64,000 nucleotides of DNA, taken from contig NZ_CP104144.1 in the NCBI RefSeq assembly GCF_025200715.1, positions 1,984,001-2,048,000 of the forward strand, written 5' to 3'. The position numbers and the translations under genes were made by a program. The notes under the pieces were generated by a model. The model did not search any database. It was not told the origin of the DNA and saw nothing but the letters and a program-made list of their open reading frames with translations. This DNA is from Rhizobium sullae. Lineage in GTDB: Bacteria > Pseudomonadota > Alphaproteobacteria > Rhizobiales > Rhizobiaceae. Below are positions 9,065 through 18,200 of the stretch, piece after piece (the first letter of the stretch is position 1; the number at the start of each line of letters is the position of its first letter).

Positions 9065-9229
9065 ATGGCTTATCGCGTCATCTATCATCAGAAGACGGAA
9101 GCCGAACTCGACAAACTCTATGCTGACATCGCAGTGGAAGCCGGGACCCGTATCGCCGCCGACTTCGTTGAGGGTGTGATCACCTTCATCGAAGCTCTGG
9201 GGACGTTTCCGGAGCGGGGTACCGGATAA
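9065..9229 (+). pseudogene. parE: ParE toxin, 3'-truncated
   Basis: The 54 residues begin MAYRVIYHQKTEAELDKLYADIA and stop at FPERGTG. ParE toxins are about 95-100 residues, and after FPERG they continue with the beta-hairpin carrying the gyrase-contact arginine, which is missing here. The frame is terminated by a fusion to unrelated sequence that encodes the tail of an ABC ATPase. It is coupled to parD by a 3-base gap. The product should be inactive. Confidence 0.8.
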
Positions 9230-9231
9230 TG

Positions 9232-9336
9232 GTCATGTATGCCGGCGCGATGATGGAGATCGGCACGACCGAGGACATCATCGGTTCCCCGCGCCATCCC
9301 TACACCCGCAAACTTCTCGATTCCGTTCCCTCGTGC
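9232..9336 (+). pseudogene. Fragment: C-terminus of an oligopeptide ABC ATPase
   Basis: Read from 9232, the plus strand encodes [20 protein letters not shown] and then [13 protein letters not shown]. This is the conserved tail of DppD/OppD-type ATPases (MYAG..ME.G...I...P.HPYT..LL.S.P). The nucleotide-binding domain is absent. The fragment is spliced between the broken parE and the broken blh, so both its ends are recombination junctions. It is not a remnant of the intact ATPase at 4582-6228, whose tail has a different sequence. Confidence 0.75.
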
Positions 9337-9339
9337 ATC

Positions 9340-9862
9340 GCAATGGGACCGGCTCTTCGCTCATGGCGAGACCTTTAAGGTCGGCTCCATCGATGCGAAG
9401 GTGCTGTTTTCGCCAGGACATACGCTTGCCTCCATCACCTACGTTATCGGCGACGCGGCCTTCGTGCACGACACGCTCTTCATGTCCGACAGCGGCACGG
9501 CTCGGGCCGACTTTCCCGGCGGCGATGCCCGCGTCCTGTGGAAGTCGATCCAGGAAATCCTCGCACTCCCGGACGAGACGCGGATCTTCACGGGCCACGA
9601 TTATCAGCCGGACGGGCGCGCACCCCGTTGGGAAAGCACGGTGGCCGAGCAGAAGAAGTCCAACCCGCACCTTGCCGGCGTAAGCGAGGAAGAGTTCGTG
9701 GCGCTGCGGACAAAGCGCGACAAAACGCTGCCGATGCCGAAGCTCATCCTGCATGCCTTGCAGGTGAACATCCGCGGCGGGCGCCCGCCGGAGCCGGAAG
9801 CCAACGGCAAGCGCTACCTCAAGTTTCCCCTCGATACATTACAGGGAGCAGCATGGGAATGA
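9340..9862 (+). pseudogene. blh: Blh-type persulfide dioxygenase (metallo-beta-lactamase fold), N-terminally truncated
   Basis: From about 9340 the frame reads [30 protein letters not shown], then HDTLFMSDSGTARADFPGGDA and FTGHDYQPDGR. This is the second half of an ETHE1/Blh-like metal-dependent hydrolase that oxidises glutathione persulfide in H2S detoxification. The first HxHxDH metal-binding motif and the N-terminal third are missing, replaced by ABC-ATPase sequence. A GTG at 9401 could start a 153-residue peptide, but it would lack half of the iron site. The stop overlaps the bigR start by 10 bases. Confidence 0.78.
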
Positions 9863-10200
9863 GTACCGACCTTAAGGCAATGATGAAGGCGCGGCTTTCC
9901 CCCGCCGAAATGGCCAACCGGGCCGGAGAAGTCGCAGTCCTCCTGAAAACGCTGTCCCATCCGGCGCGCCTGATGATCGTCTGCACTCTTGTGGAGGGCG
10001 AGTATTCGGTCGGCGAGCTTGAAGAGAAGGTCGACGTCCACCAGCCGCATCTGTCGCAGCACCTGACGGTGCTGCGCGGCTCGGGCATCGTCGAAACCCG
10101 TCGGGAGGGAAAACAGATCTTTTACCGCCTGACGGAAGAGAAGGCCGCGCAATTGGTGGCCGCGCTCTATGACATCTTCTGCGCGAAGGAAGACAAATGA
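9853..10200 (+). CDS. bigR: BigR-like ArsR-family sulfide/persulfide-responsive repressor
   Basis: This is a 115-residue winged-helix repressor of the ArsR/SmtB superfamily. The recognition region HQPHLSQHLTVLRGSGIVETRREG and wing are intact. Cys44 (MIVC) and Cys110 (DIFC) match the two cysteines that form the sulfide-sensing disulfide in BigR of Xylella and Agrobacterium. The ATG at 9853 has a GGGAG site and overlaps the end of the truncated blh. It would repress a blh/YeeE/TauE sulfur-detoxification operon, of which only parts remain here. The 3' end overlaps the next gene by 4 bases (ATGA). Confidence 0.87.
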   Translation: MGMSTDLKAMMKARLSPAEMANRAGEVAVLLKTLSHPARLMIVCTLVEGEYSVGELEEKVDVHQPHLSQHLTVLRGSGIVETRREGKQIFYRLTEEKAAQLVAALYDIFCAKEDK

Positions 10201-10607
10201 GCACTTACCTCCCACCTCTGCTCGGCGGCATGCTGATCGGCGCATCGGCCGTCATGCTTCTGCTCCTCAACGGCCGGATTGCCGGGATCAGCGGGATCGT
10301 CGGGCGTCTCGCCCAAGGCGTCGGCTTGACCACCAATCTCGCGTTTGTGCTCGGGCTGCTGCTTGGGCCGCTCACCTACCTGCTGGTGTTCGGCGGCTGG
10401 CCGGCCGTGCAGATCACCGCCGGATGGCCGCTGATCATCGTCGCGGGGCTGCTCGTCGGCTTTGGCTCGCGCATGGGATCGGGCTGCACCAGCGGCCACG
10501 GCGTTCTCGGGCTTGCCCTCCTGTCGCCGCGATCGATGGTGGCGGTCGCCACGTTCCTGACGGCCGGCGTGTTTGCCGTCGCAGTTCTGCGAGGTCTCGG
10601 ACTATGA
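10197..10607 (+). CDS. YeeE/YedE-family membrane protein (thiosulfate/sulfur transport), N-terminal half protein
   Basis: This 136-residue, four-helix membrane protein carries the YeeE/YedE signature [23 protein letters not shown], whose cysteine is part of the sulfur-transfer relay in YeeE. In bigR operons the transporter is split over two short genes, this being the first. It overlaps bigR and the next gene by four bases each, so the three are translationally coupled. Because its partner is frameshifted, transport is doubtful. Confidence 0.85.
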   Translation: MSTYLPPLLGGMLIGASAVMLLLLNGRIAGISGIVGRLAQGVGLTTNLAFVLGLLLGPLTYLLVFGGWPAVQITAGWPLIIVAGLLVGFGSRMGSGCTSGHGVLGLALLSPRSMVAVATFLTAGVFAVAVLRGLGL

Positions 10608-11034
10608 ACAGGAACATCTACCAGTTCGGGCCGCTCTCGCCTCGGGCATCGTCTTCGGTTTCGGCCTGTCTTTGTCCGGCATGCTCAACCCGGCCCGCGT
10701 CCAGGGCTTCCTCGACCTGTTCGGCGCATGGGATCCGAACCTTGCCTTCGTCCTCGGCGGCGCCGTCGTCGTCGCCTTCATCGGCATGCAGGTGATGAAG
10801 CGTATGCGGCATCCAGCCTTCGACGACAGTTTCCATGTGCCTACGAGCCGGCGGATCGACGCGCCACTGGTGATCGGCTCGGCCTTGTTCGGCCTGGGCT
10901 GGGGGATCGGCGGCTTCTGTCCGGGTCCGGCGGTTGCGTCCCTGTCGAGTGGCATCCCGCAGACAGCGCTGTTCGTCCTCGCGATGCTGGTCGGCATGAC
11001 CTTGTACGACAGAGTATGGAGCAGACGGACGTGA
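10604..11034 (+). pseudogene. Second YeeE/YedE-family (DUF6691-like) subunit, frameshifted
   Basis: The coupled ATG at 10604 reads MNRNIYQF and then leaves frame. The family sequence ([29 protein letters not shown], later WGIGGFCPGPA) continues in the next frame to the stop at 11034. One base appears to be missing in the G-run near 10633-10637. Restoring it gives an uninterrupted protein of about 143 residues. The family pairs with the preceding subunit. This is either decay of the bigR operon or a homopolymer sequencing error. Confidence 0.72.
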
Positions 11035-11084
11035 GCACCTCTATTTTGGCGGCAGTCGGCTCCGGCGGGATCGTCGGCTTCTCG
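11031..11084 (+). pseudogene. TauE/SafE-type sulfite exporter, 5' stub
   Basis: A GTG at 11031 overlaps the preceding stop and reads STSILAAVGSGGIVGFS, the first 17 or so residues of TauE/SafE family permeases that follow YeeE genes in blh/bigR operons. Homology ends at about 11084, after which the sequence is unrelated. The operon has therefore been cut at both ends, in blh on the left and in this gene on the right. The short length makes the assignment moderate. Confidence 0.5.
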
Positions 11085-11313
11085 CAACGTCGGACAAGCG
11101 GCTGGAGATCTCCTGGTATCCAATGCAGGCGAACCCTTTGCCGTGATCGAGGAGCTGCTGCGATGCATCGTGGCAACGACCATGCTTGCACTTTCACAAG
11201 TGCTCCATAAGCATGTCGAGGTTGCTGAGATAAATGGCCGCCTTCGAATCGGAATGTTGGCCGGAATGAAATCGGAATGACTGGGCCGGCTTCAGACGCC
11301 CGAGCCGGCGAAG
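11085..11313. other. Unassigned sequence between sulfur operon remnant and cytochrome gene
   Basis: One plus-strand frame stays open to about 11279 (EVAEINGRLRIGMLAGMKSE), but no start, ribosome site or family was recognised. It is probably a gene fragment brought in with the junction at 11084. No inverted-repeat ends of an insertion sequence were seen. Confidence 0.3.
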
Positions 11314-11889
11314 TCATTCGGCAGCTTGCAGCTCGGAATTCCTTCGGTCGACGTTTCCCGCCATCCGCGCGAGCGTGTCGTCCTTCCATATGACCTGGTG
11401 AATAACGACCATTGCGGCGTGGCCGAAGACCAGTGCAAGAAGGGCCCAACCGGCGTTGGCGTGGACCAGGCTGCCCAGAGCGGTCATCCACTCGACGCGC
11501 TCGCCGCCTCCCTCAATGAGCGCGATCCCAAACGGAGCAAATGGGCGTCCGGAGCCGAACTGGCGAATTAAGGCCACGCTGGGGACGAGGATCATTAGCG
11601 CGTAGAGCCCCAGGTGGCCCAGGCGCGCGAAGGTTCTTAGGACACCTTGTTGCGGCGGACGCCGGCGCATGTTGATCAGCCCCCAGGCACCACGGGCAAT
11701 CACCGTCACGAACAGGACGAAACCGACATCGCGGTGGAAGCCCCAGAAGAAATCGGCGACGGCTGTGTCGTCGGCAAGAGCATGAAGCGTGGCGCCTACG
11801 AATTGCCAGGCGAACAAGGCTGCCATCGTCCAGTGGAAAACCCTTGTTACAAGCCCATACCCGTTTCGGTCATCACAAATATGCTCCAT
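11314..11889 (-). CDS. Cytochrome b561/dihaem b-type membrane protein
   Basis: This 191-residue integral membrane protein of the bacterial cytochrome b561 family has four predicted helices with paired histidines (VFHWTMAALFAWQF, LHALAD, RDVGFVLFVTVIARG, LVHANAGWALLALVFGHAAMV). Such proteins bind two haem b and oxidise ubiquinol or move electrons across the inner membrane. The start at ATG 11889 (MEHICDD) is chosen for its GAGGA site; an in-frame ATG lies at 11955. It stands alone, convergent with the preceding fragment, so its partner is unknown. Confidence 0.85.
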   Translation of the reverse strand: MEHICDDRNGYGLVTRVFHWTMAALFAWQFVGATLHALADDTAVADFFWGFHRDVGFVLFVTVIARGAWGLINMRRRPPQQGVLRTFARLGHLGLYALMILVPSVALIRQFGSGRPFAPFGIALIEGGGERVEWMTALGSLVHANAGWALLALVFGHAAMVVIHQVIWKDDTLARMAGNVDRRNSELQAAE

Positions 11890-12308
11890 CAGAAATCCTC
11901 GAGTTGTCAGCCTCAGCCGAAAATGGCCGCTCGTTTTTTTGATGCAATGCAACAAACAGTGAGAACACTGACTTTCTCGTGATCATGCGTCATCCGTTAG
12001 GAAAATTTTTGAGTGATAGTGGAAGGCTCTCGCTCGTCTACATGTCGAGACGGTCGTAAGATGCAATCAGCCGATGCGCGTTCCGGTCCTCAATTCAAAC
12101 GCTCCATCCCCACTAAACAAATGAACGTTGGTCAAACCAGGGGCGATCGATATAGCGGTGCCGTGAGTCAAGTGTGCCTGCTTCACAAGGAAGTTGCGAA
12201 GGCGAAGGGGCTCCTTGCCATGGCGTCGGATATGCGGCAGGGGAAGCCGAGCGTAGATTTACTCACCAAATGGTGCTATTTTTCATGCCTGCGTAAGGGA
12301 GCCAGATC
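11890..12308. other. Intergenic region between cytochrome b561 and vapBC
   Basis: These 419 bases hold the divergent upstream sequences of the cytochrome gene and vapB. Open frames here are short and lack ribosome sites. I see no repeat, tRNA or convincing terminator. Confidence 0.4.
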
Positions 12309-12509
12309 ATGCGATCGACTATCAACCTCGATGACACGCTTATGGAAAAGGCTAGGTCCTTAACCGGTACTAAGGAAACCGCGGCGCTCGTCCGCCAGGC
12401 GTTGGAGACCCTCGTTCGTGTGGAGTCCGGAAAACGCCTCATCGCGCTCGGAGGAACCATGCCCGATGCCGAGGCAGCCCCGCGCCGCCGGAGCCCAGCA
12501 GCCAAGTGA
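12309..12509 (+). CDS. vapB: VapB-type antitoxin of an intact vapBC pair
   Basis: This 66-residue antitoxin begins MRSTINLDDTLMEKARSLTG, the RHH DNA-binding start common to VapB antitoxins of PIN toxins, with a short arginine-rich tail (EAAPRRRSPAAK). A GGGAG site precedes the ATG. The TGA overlaps the GTG start of vapC in GTGA. It would neutralise VapC and autoregulate the operon. Confidence 0.87.
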   Translation: MRSTINLDDTLMEKARSLTGTKETAALVRQALETLVRVESGKRLIALGGTMPDAEAAPRRRSPAAK

Positions 12510-12889
12510 TACTAGCGGACACGTCGATCTGGATTGATCATTTCCGTCACGTCGATGCCGAGCTGCGCAGAATTATTGAGGACGATCGCCTACTTTGCCA
12601 CCCGGCGGTGATCGGCGAGCTTGCGCTTGGCAGTCTTCGGGATCGCGGCAGTGTGATGGCTTTTCTGGCGGCACAGCGCGGAGCGGTTGTCGCCACCCAC
12701 GACGAAGTCATGACAATGATCGATCGCCACGGCATTTTCAGCATGGGCATTGGCTACACGGATGCCCACTTGCTGGCGTCGGTCCTTCTTGACCAGCGAG
12801 CGGCCTTATGGACAAGAGACAAGCGCCTGCGGGGAGCGGCCGAAAAGGCGGGCGCTTCACTTCACATACCGGTCAACCTGCCCAATTAA
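12506..12889 (+). CDS. vapC: VapC PIN-domain RNase toxin
   Basis: This is a complete 127-residue PIN protein. The acidic catalytic residues are in place: Asp in ILADTSIWIDHF, Glu in IGELALGSL, Asp in IGYTDAHLLAS and Asp in LWTRDKRLRG. VapC toxins of this type cleave tRNA or rRNA. It starts at GTG 12506 overlapping the antitoxin stop. Length and motifs are normal, so this is one of the few intact TA modules here. Confidence 0.92.
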   Translation: MILADTSIWIDHFRHVDAELRRIIEDDRLLCHPAVIGELALGSLRDRGSVMAFLAAQRGAVVATHDEVMTMIDRHGIFSMGIGYTDAHLLASVLLDQRAALWTRDKRLRGAAEKAGASLHIPVNLPN

Positions 12890-13155
12890 ATGCGGAAACA
12901 AAACTGTACCCGGTTCCGGACAGGCTTCGGATCCCTTGCTCTTGAAAGGAAACGAACTGCCGACCAGTAATTAAAGATGGAGTGCTGGGTCGTGCCGGAC
13001 TTGGCTGACCTGTGGCTCGGCTTAGGGAAACCCGATGATGTCCGGGCTTATCCCGTGCCTGGACGAAGTAATGTTTTGGCCCCGACAGTATTTCTGCCGG
13101 TGGAGTATCCCCTTCGCAGCGGATAGCGGGCCCGATCCGAACCCGGGTGCGCGCT

Positions 13156-14370
13156 CTAGCTCCCCGCCCTCAGCAATGCCGCCGTCCGCCTTAGCCAGTC
13201 GGCGGGATCGTCGCGGTGATAGACTTGTTCCGACGCCTCGATATTGTCTAGGAACCGCCGATAGATCACGGCCTGCCTGGCTGCGGCAATGGGCGCGAGG
13301 AGGCCGGCAGCGCGGGCGGGTTCGCAACCGGGCAGCCGGGCCAGCCATGCGCGAGCCCAGTGCTCCTTGATCGTCTCCACGTACTCGAATGCGACGCCGT
13401 CGAGAAATGCCGGCTGGTCGAGCATCGGGTGGCCGATCCCGCTGTCGCCCCAATCAAGCAATGTAAGGGTTCGTCCTGTCCCGCGAAAATTGCCGGGGTG
13501 GAAATCGCCATGGACCAGGGTGTCAGGCAATCCGCAGGACTCGAGCGCGGCGAAGCGGTTGGCGAGACCGCTCACGAAGCGTTGGAGCAGTGTACGCTCG
13601 TTCCGAGACAACTCTTCGCTCGCCCGCTCCGTCACATCGCCGATCGCAGCGATCAAAGCCGGGCCGCCCCAGTCCGGCAGTCCCATGGAGCGCAATTGAT
13701 CGACGCTGCCGGTCCACGCTGACTGCAGTTCAACCAGCAGGGTCACCATCTCGAGCAGTCGCGGTAACGGCGCCTCATACATGTCCTCACCCGCGACGTC
13801 TGCGAGCAGCATGCGTCCGCCGTCGTGGCCAAGCAGTTCCGGAACGGAACGGCCGGCCAATGCTGTGATGACGCGCGGCTCGTGCGCGAAGAATGGCGGC
13901 ACGACCTTTAGCCATACAGTTTGGCGGGCGACCGGAATGCGCCAGATGCTGGATAGATTCCAGCTGCGGATCTGGACAGGCCTCCCAGCGGGCTTCAGGC
14001 CATGCCCGGCTAGTATGCGTGTCGCCCAGGCGAGATCGGCGGCAGGCCCGCCGGGCTCAGCGTAGCTTTGGCGGAGCGGGTGGGGCTCGAGTCGCCCCGC
14101 CCAGACCTCGGCCGGAACGGGCTCTGCGACCTCGGCCAGATACGTGATTTCTCCGCCGTGCGGTCGGTCGCGAACTGCCTCCAGCAGCCGCAGGATCGTG
14201 ACATCGATCCCATGGTATTCCTGGACGGCGAGGACTACCGACTGCGCATCCTGCCACCAGGGAAGACCGACCGGGACCGGTGCCAGTCTGCCGACCATGG
14301 CACCCTCTGGCGTAACGAGCACCAGACGGGCGACACGTGGCGGCGGCTCCGATTGCCTCTGGCCGTTCAT
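13156..14370 (-). CDS. APH-fold phosphotransferase family protein
   Basis: This 404-residue protein has the aminoglycoside/choline kinase fold in its C-terminal two-thirds, with the catalytic loop LVHGDFHPGNF and the metal-binding LLDWGDSGIGHP. The first 140 residues (VARLVLVTPEGAMVGRLAPVP, GEITYLAEVAEP) look like a separate NUDIX-like domain, though a clear Nudix box is not visible. The substrate is unknown; such proteins phosphorylate small hydroxyl compounds, not necessarily antibiotics. The ATG overlaps the stop of the small upstream gene in ATGA. Confidence 0.82.
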   Translation of the reverse strand: MNGQRQSEPPPRVARLVLVTPEGAMVGRLAPVPVGLPWWQDAQSVVLAVQEYHGIDVTILRLLEAVRDRPHGGEITYLAEVAEPVPAEVWAGRLEPHPLRQSYAEPGGPAADLAWATRILAGHGLKPAGRPVQIRSWNLSSIWRIPVARQTVWLKVVPPFFAHEPRVITALAGRSVPELLGHDGGRMLLADVAGEDMYEAPLPRLLEMVTLLVELQSAWTGSVDQLRSMGLPDWGGPALIAAIGDVTERASEELSRNERTLLQRFVSGLANRFAALESCGLPDTLVHGDFHPGNFRGTGRTLTLLDWGDSGIGHPMLDQPAFLDGVAFEYVETIKEHWARAWLARLPGCEPARAAGLLAPIAAARQAVIYRRFLDNIEASEQVYHRDDPADWLRRTAALLRAGS

Positions 14371-14582
14371 GCAGCCCCCCTCGCGACCTTGACGCGCTCT
14401 TCGCGGCTATCATACCGGCCGAGTCCGCACGCTTCAAGCGCAAGGCGAATGTCTGCTTCATCACGCTCTCTGCCCGTTTCCGATCGAAAACGCTCTGTGT
14501 CTGTGAAGCTGAGCCACGTGCTGATCCGGTCCTTCGACGCTCTCCTTGGAACGAGGAGCGGCTGATGCGCGCGTCGCCTCAA
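14367..14582 (-). CDS. Small hypothetical protein coupled to the APH-fold gene
   Basis: This 71-residue frame ends in an ATGA overlap with the APH-fold gene, the strongest evidence that it is real. Its sequence (LLVPRRASKDRISTWLSFTD, then DEADIRLALEACGLGRYDSREERVKVA) is hydrophilic and helical with no family I recognise. It may be the C-terminal part of a longer ancestor, or a small regulator or partner of the kinase-like protein. Confidence 0.45.
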   Translation of the reverse strand: MRRRAHQPLLVPRRASKDRISTWLSFTDTERFRSETGRERDEADIRLALEACGLGRYDSREERVKVARGAA

Positions 14583-14881
14583 CTGCGCCTAGGAGCGGCC
14601 TTTCGCCCCTATGGTTGAACGGCTGTTTTGGCCCGCTTAGCAGAAGTGGGGGGCCCGACTCGAAAAAGCGGTCTCATTCAACGCACGCCGGCAGAAGCCC
14701 GAAGCATTCAATTGCTGATCGAACCCGAAGCCTTGCCCATCCTGCGATAAGGCTCCAACCCGTCATGATCTCTGGGGAACGAACTAGATGATCCGGACGC
14801 CGCTGATCGGGCACCTGACCAGATCCCTGGAACCAAATAATGCGTCACGACATTCTCCTCCCACGGAACAAGGAGATGCAA

Positions 14882-15166
14882 ATGGCGTATGATCCTGAAA
14901 ACGCAAACCGTGATCGCGAGCGTCGAACCCCATCGGTTGATTATCGCCGCACGAATTGGGTCGCATGGATTGCAGCGGCTGGGCTGATTGCGATTGGTGC
15001 TTTCGCTCTTATCCAGTCGCCGAACGCACCCGGCACCGATCCACAGACCACCGGTTCGACGAGCAATTCCGAGCCTGCGCCGGCTCCAGCAGTCCCACCC
15101 GCGCCGGCCGATAATAATGCCGCGCCTGCTCCCGTCACGCCGCCTGCAGGCACGACGCAACAGTAA
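14882..15166 (+). CDS. Small single-pass membrane protein with Pro/Ala-rich tail
   Basis: This 94-residue protein has a basic N-terminus (NRDRERRTPSVDYRR), one membrane helix (WVAWIAAAGLIAIGAFALI) and a periplasmic low-complexity tail rich in Pro, Ala and Thr. An AAGGAG site six bases before ATG 14882 sets the start. Similar short proteins are common in Rhizobiales without known function. It stands alone before the conjugation block. Confidence 0.6.
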   Translation: MAYDPENANRDRERRTPSVDYRRTNWVAWIAAAGLIAIGAFALIQSPNAPGTDPQTTGSTSNSEPAPAPAVPPAPADNNAAPAPVTPPAGTTQQ

Positions 15167-15295
15167 GTTTGACTTTGCGGTAGTTGGACGCCGCTTGCGA
15201 CGGGTGATAGCGACGATGCCAAATGCGCACCACCGCAAGCGCTCTGCCATGAGGACGATGGCAGCATTGGCTGGCGGGCCATCCTTTTTCGCGCC

Positions 15296-18200
15296 TTATT
15301 GATTGAGGCCGCGCCCACGGCCGATTGCTTGCACCCGACGCTCACTCTGGATCTTTTGGCTGCTTTCGATCCGAACAGCCCGCTGCAAGACCTTGAACGA
15401 TGCCCGCATCGCTTCGAACGCCTTTCGGTCGGCCGGTGGCACCATGTTGACGGCTTCCTTCTCATCGCGCCCGATTGCACCAGGCCCGAAGCGCGCATCG
15501 AGTGCCTTGCTAACCGCGGCAAACTCGTCGCGGATCTTCGGATCAAGCGCGCTGATCATTCCGGCAAGTGCCCGCGGGTTCTTCGCGACGGCTAAGGTGA
15601 GGCGCGCGAGATCATCGCGGGCGCCCCTGCTCAACCCAGGAATGGCTATCCCCATGCGCCGCCGTTCTTCGCCGAGCGTGCGGAAAGCCGCATCGAACCT
15701 ATTCGAGTAAGCCGAAGCAAGGGCGGTCAGGCGAATGGCAACCTCCGGAAGGGCTTGGAGCGCATCCCTACGCTCTCGCCCGGAAGCAAGCAGCCGGTCA
15801 ATCAGGCGATCCGAACCGCGCAGCGCTCCATAAGCTTTGGGATCGCTGGCCACGGCAGCAGCGATGCGGTCCGCCACAATACCCTTTGTGACCAGCGCCT
15901 CGATTGTCGTCACCGCTGCGGCAGGATCACGCCAGATGCTGATAGCGGCTTCCGCAAGGGCTACGCGACGCTGGTGGTAATGCGGCGTCGACAAGGCCGC
16001 CGCTTTCGCGGCCTCCTCGATCGGCGCCTTGAATTCAGCAACCGCGGCAAGCAGCGGCGGCGCCGAGGCTTTCTGCCGTGTCGGATCAAAAGCTGCAGCG
16101 GCGATAATCCGCGAGCGATCCTGGCGTTCAGTCTGATGCTGCGCTTTGGCAAACCTCTTCACGGCCGTAAAGAGCTTCACCAACTCCTCGCGTTTTTTCG
16201 ACCCCAAATCCTCCGGCATGCGCTCCATAATGACGCGATCGACATGCTCGTTTGCCTTGTCCGTGAAGGCACTCCTGCCGAAGCGGACCGTCAGCGCCTC
16301 GCTTACGGCCTTGATTTCCTGCACCACGGAACGATCCTCGGCGGCAAGCGCAAAGGCAGTCTTATAGGCCTCCTCGCCACCCCTTTCGCGAACGGCTTCG
16401 ATTTCGTCGAGGCGCGCACGGGCACCTCTCGATAGCGCTGGAACCGATAAAGACACATGCATACGGCGCGTCCGCTCACGCGCTGCGAAACGTTCGGCGT
16501 TCTTGCGGAAGGCCGCGGCATGGGCGCGCACCAGCGGCTTCAGTTCAGCAAGAGCGGCAATCGCTGCATTGCGCTCGTCACGCGCCGCCCGCCCATCGAC
16601 CAAACGGTCCGAGCCCAGCAAACGTCCGAGTTGGGCCGGCGCACGCGTGATGTCGTCGGCAAGCCGGCGAGGCATGACACTAGTGTGTGAAGCCCGGTCG
16701 TTCAGCAAGGCAAGCGCCCCGCCCGGATCAACAAAGATCTTCCCGAGCCGAGCGCGAAGGATCCCTTCACGCTCCTGACAGCCGGGTGAACCCAATTGCG
16801 CCAGGCGCGCATCCTCGTCCACACTCCTCGAGAAGGACGTCACAGGCGCCAGAAGATACCGCATCTCCCCGGCACTGGTCCGCTCGACGGATGGTACAGG
16901 GACTCGGTCATCATAAGCGGTGCGCCGCTCGCGCTCGATCGCAAAGCCCAGGGCAACGTTTGCCCGTTCCCACAGCATCGCCAGTTCCTTCCTCATTCCG
17001 GCAAGTCGCGCCAGCTGTCGGGCAACGTTCCCCTCTATCCCGGCTGCGACCTGCGCGAAATGATCAATCCCGCGACGCCGCGCGAAATCACCCGCAAAAG
17101 TCTGGTAGCCGGCCTCGTCTTCGAAATCGAGCGTGGTGGTCTTAGCGCCGGACCGCGATAACCGTTCGACAAGCTGATTGAACAGTTCGGGCCGGTGACT
17201 TTCCTGCTCAATCCGCTTCCGGCGGGCCACCGCCGCCTCGACCTGTCTGGCCCTCCAGACATTGCGATCCACTTCCCTTTCCTCGAAACGTTTCTGCCCG
17301 GTTTCCTCATCGATGACAGGAACTTGAACCTTGACTTTCTCAACCCCGTCCTTGCGCAGGGTGACCGTGTCCCCGACGTCGACTCCACCCTCCAGTAGTG
17401 CCTTCGGTAAGCTCACACCCCAGAGCCTATGCGTAACCCCGTCATCCGTTTTGACGTCGGCGTAGGGACTTGGATCGGCGCCCCCTCCTTCGCGGAATTG
17501 TGCCCCGCCCACATCGACAAGTTCTCCGGTGACGCCGGCCGCATGATCGACCCGGCTCTTCGCGCCCCCTTCCGGTTTTGCCTGAAAATCTTCCTTGGCC
17601 GCATAGAGATCGGCACGATCGCGATGGCGGGTCATCGACACATAGGTCAGATGCTGATCCATCATGGCGGTCGCGAGAACGAACGTCCGGTCGACTGTGG
17701 CACCCTGCGATTTGTGGATCGTCGCGGCATAGCCATGATCGACATCGCGGTAGCTGTCCTCACTGAAGCTGACATGGCGGCCATTGTCGAGGCGCACTGA
17801 GAGCAATGTCCGACTGCCTTTGTCGGTCGTCGAAACAACTGTGCCCAGCATGCCGTTCTTGACATATTGGGCCTCGGGATGCTCGGCGTACGGCTCGAAG
17901 AAACGGGCGTTTTTAAGGAAGATGATGCGGTCGCCAATGGCAAACTCGCGCGCCCCTCTTTCGGTCTGGAAGGCATGACTATCACCGAGCGCGCCCTCGG
18001 CCGTCATCACGGTCCTTAATGCCTCGTTCAGCCGCTTCACATCCACGTTCGTGTGAGCAAGAACGAGGAGTTCGTCGCCGCGTAAACCGCCCAGGCTTCC
18101 TTCATTGACGGATTTATGAAGCAGCTCACGACGAGCATCGGTCCAGTCGGAAACGATGCGTCCGATGGCTTCCTCCCGCGTCTCCGCTTCGACAAGATGG

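Noticed and set aside
8447..9088. Long minus-strand frame of 213 codons opposite parD
   Set aside because: It is the antisense shadow of parD and the vapC stub; it has no ribosome site, and parD on the plus strand has clear family motifs.
14583..14881. Possible coding sequence between the APH-fold operon and the small membrane protein
   Set aside because: Open frames are short, overlap on several strands and have no ribosome site or family match.
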